64,000 nt of DNA from Ceratopteris richardii. Taxonomy: Eukaryota > Streptophyta > Polypodiopsida > Polypodiales > Pteridaceae. Below, in pieces: positions 62,524 through 64,000 of this stretch. The notes beneath the pieces are model-generated. The model saw only the letters and a program-made list of their open reading frames with translations. It was not told the DNA's origin and made no database searches. Position numbers and translations under genes: made by a program. The DNA lies in contig CM035417.1 of the NCBI GenBank assembly GCA_020310875.1, positions 85,581,917 to 85,645,916 on the forward strand, in the 5' to 3' direction. Each line of letters opens with the position of its first letter. Positions within the stretch are counted from its first letter, which is position 1.

Positions 62524-64000
62524 GTTATTATCTGAAAAGTTTTTACCAAGTCAGAATATTCTTCCTACCTCACATGATGAAATGAAGAAGATAATCAACA
62601 ATCTTGGTATAGATTATCAATGTATACGTGCATGTCCTAACGATTGTATTTTATATAGAGGTGAATATGCAGACTCTTTGACATGTCCCAAATGTCAATC
62701 TCCTCGATATAAGGGTGAAGAAGGTAAAATCCAAAAAAAGCTATTGAGACATTTTCCATTGGTTCCACGGATTAGACATATGTTTCAAAGCCCCGAATTA
62801 TCAAAGCTTTTGACTTGAGGACATGATCACAAAAGTACTGATGGAATAATCAGAATTCCTCATGATAGTGTTGCTTTTCAGCATATTGATTCTACATGGC
62901 CTGAATTTGCACAAAATCCACAGAATCTAAAGTTAGGATTTGCATTAGATGGGATTAATCCATTCTCCATGAAATCCAGTAAATGATCAACATGGCCAGT
63001 GGTAGTCATAAACTACAATCTTCCGCCATATCTTAGAATTAAAAAGGAACATTTAATGCTTTCACTTTTAATCCCAGGCAAAAGACAAGTTAAAGATATG
63101 AATGTATACCTTGCTCCTCTCATTGACGATCTTCAAGACATATTACGATTCGTGGTATTGTGGCTTGGACTATTCACGATTTTCCTGGATATGGCGTTTG
63201 TTCAGGTATTGATGTAATTTTTTTATTCAATATGCATGTAAATAAATATGATTTAATCTAATTATATTTTTATCATTTTCCATGATGCAGGAATATCTAC
63301 TAAGGGTTATAAAGCTTGTCCATATTGTGGTGATTGGTTGAGATCAATCTATAGTAAGAGTCTCAACAAAAATATTTATCTTCGACATCGACGATTCTTG
63401 CCTGATGATCATCCATTAAGATCTAAAAGAGAAGCGATACATTTTAATGGAAAGCTTGAAACAGGCTAGTTATCCAGAAGCAGAAATCTTTAGTGATGAT
63501 TTAGATAATGAGTATGTGAACAGAGGTAAAGGGAAATTGGCACTCGCAGAGAACATATCAATATGGTATTCTTTGGAGTATTGGAAAGAGTTAAAAGTAT
63601 GTCATCTTCTTGATCCTATGCATATATTAAAAAATATTGGTTATTCACTATGGCAACATTTTCTTGGACTAAAAGATACCAAAACATCAAGGAATGATTT
63701 GAAAGATAAAAAATCCAAACCAAAGTTATGGCCAGTTTTTGATAGACATCGACAAGAAACAACTTATGCATCTGCTCCTTGGGTACTTACAACAAAAGAG
63801 ATACAGACTATCAACAATAGAATTCAATTGATCAAGACTCCTACAGGATATGGAGCATCGTTTCAAACCATGTTTACTATGGATGATAAGAGCTTATCTG
63901 GGTTAAAGACCCATGACTCGCATAACTTTTTGAAACATATTTTACCTTTGGTTATCGATGTATGTACAATGAAAGGAGTACGAGATGCGATCTATCGTCT
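62524..64000 (+). pseudogene. CACTA transposase, main part, copy B (partial, runs off the window)
   Basis: Exon 62524-63205 follows ACTTACAG and encodes LLSEKFLPSQNILPTS, MKKIINNLGIDYQCIRACPN, LTCPKCQSPRYKGEEG, then TGA at 62816-62818 (shared with copy A), then a second TGA at 62984-62986 (Trp in copy A), WPVVVINYNLPPYLRIKKEH and the LLIPGKRQVKDMNVYLAPLI block. The second exon starts at 63291 with HRRFLPDDHPLRSKREA, has lost about 60 bp near 63470 compared with copy A, and continues through SIWYSLEYWKELKVCHLLDP. DUF4218 and DUF4216 would lie beyond 64000. The 4-bp insertion of copy A is absent. Confidence 0.9.

Overview
The window is nuclear DNA of a land plant with a large, repeat-rich genome. 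The support is plant-type CACTA (En/Spm) transposases with DUF4218 and DUF4216 regions, Ty3/gypsy and Ty1/copia remnants, GT-AG introns in AT-rich DNA, telobox motifs and a plant-style C2-domain gene. A fern or lycophyte is a guess; nothing here fixes the species. I see no tRNA, rRNA or CRISPR array. Well over half of the window is simple repeat or transposon.

Layout. 1-5596: a segment holding a small intact C2-domain gene followed by dead gypsy and copia pieces; it recurs inverted at 30640-34900 and, for its first 733 bases, at 21595-22290. 5819-10040: a 4.2-kb CA/CATA array that looks like the intron of a CACTA element, followed by accessory-gene exons (10078-10765). About 10880-20808: CACTA copy A, with its transposase on the minus strand and a divergent accessory gene on the plus strand. 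20809-21594: right end of another CACTA element, C. 22300-30640: gypsy and copia debris and unassigned DNA. 34901-40587: left part of element C with accessory exons, then telobox-rich DNA and a TGTA array. 40588-43480: 5' end of CACTA D, whose intron carries a second CA/CATA array. 43481-64000: CACTA copy B, an inverted copy of A, split by a 13.4-kb Ty3/gypsy retrotransposon (48209-61623) with a perfect 5-bp target duplication.

The most interesting system is in CACTA copies A and B. Between an N-terminal zinc-motif exon and the transposase lies an exon with a recognisable SET-domain (lysine methyltransferase-like) fold signature. It is on the same strand and joined in phase to the upstream exons. 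This would be a DNA transposon that carries its own chromatin-modifier-like domain, possibly as part of the transposase transcript. Copy B keeps the splice sites that copy A has lost, but a retrotransposon sits in its next exon. Both copies share a stop codon inside the transposase, so neither looks autonomous.

Other points: the retrotransposon's LTRs each carry a 2-2.7 kb G-rich minisatellite; the two ends of element C bracket one 3-bp target duplication but lie in permuted order; long CA/TG arrays sit in CACTA introns and subterminal regions and receive further insertions. All identities and counts were made by eye.
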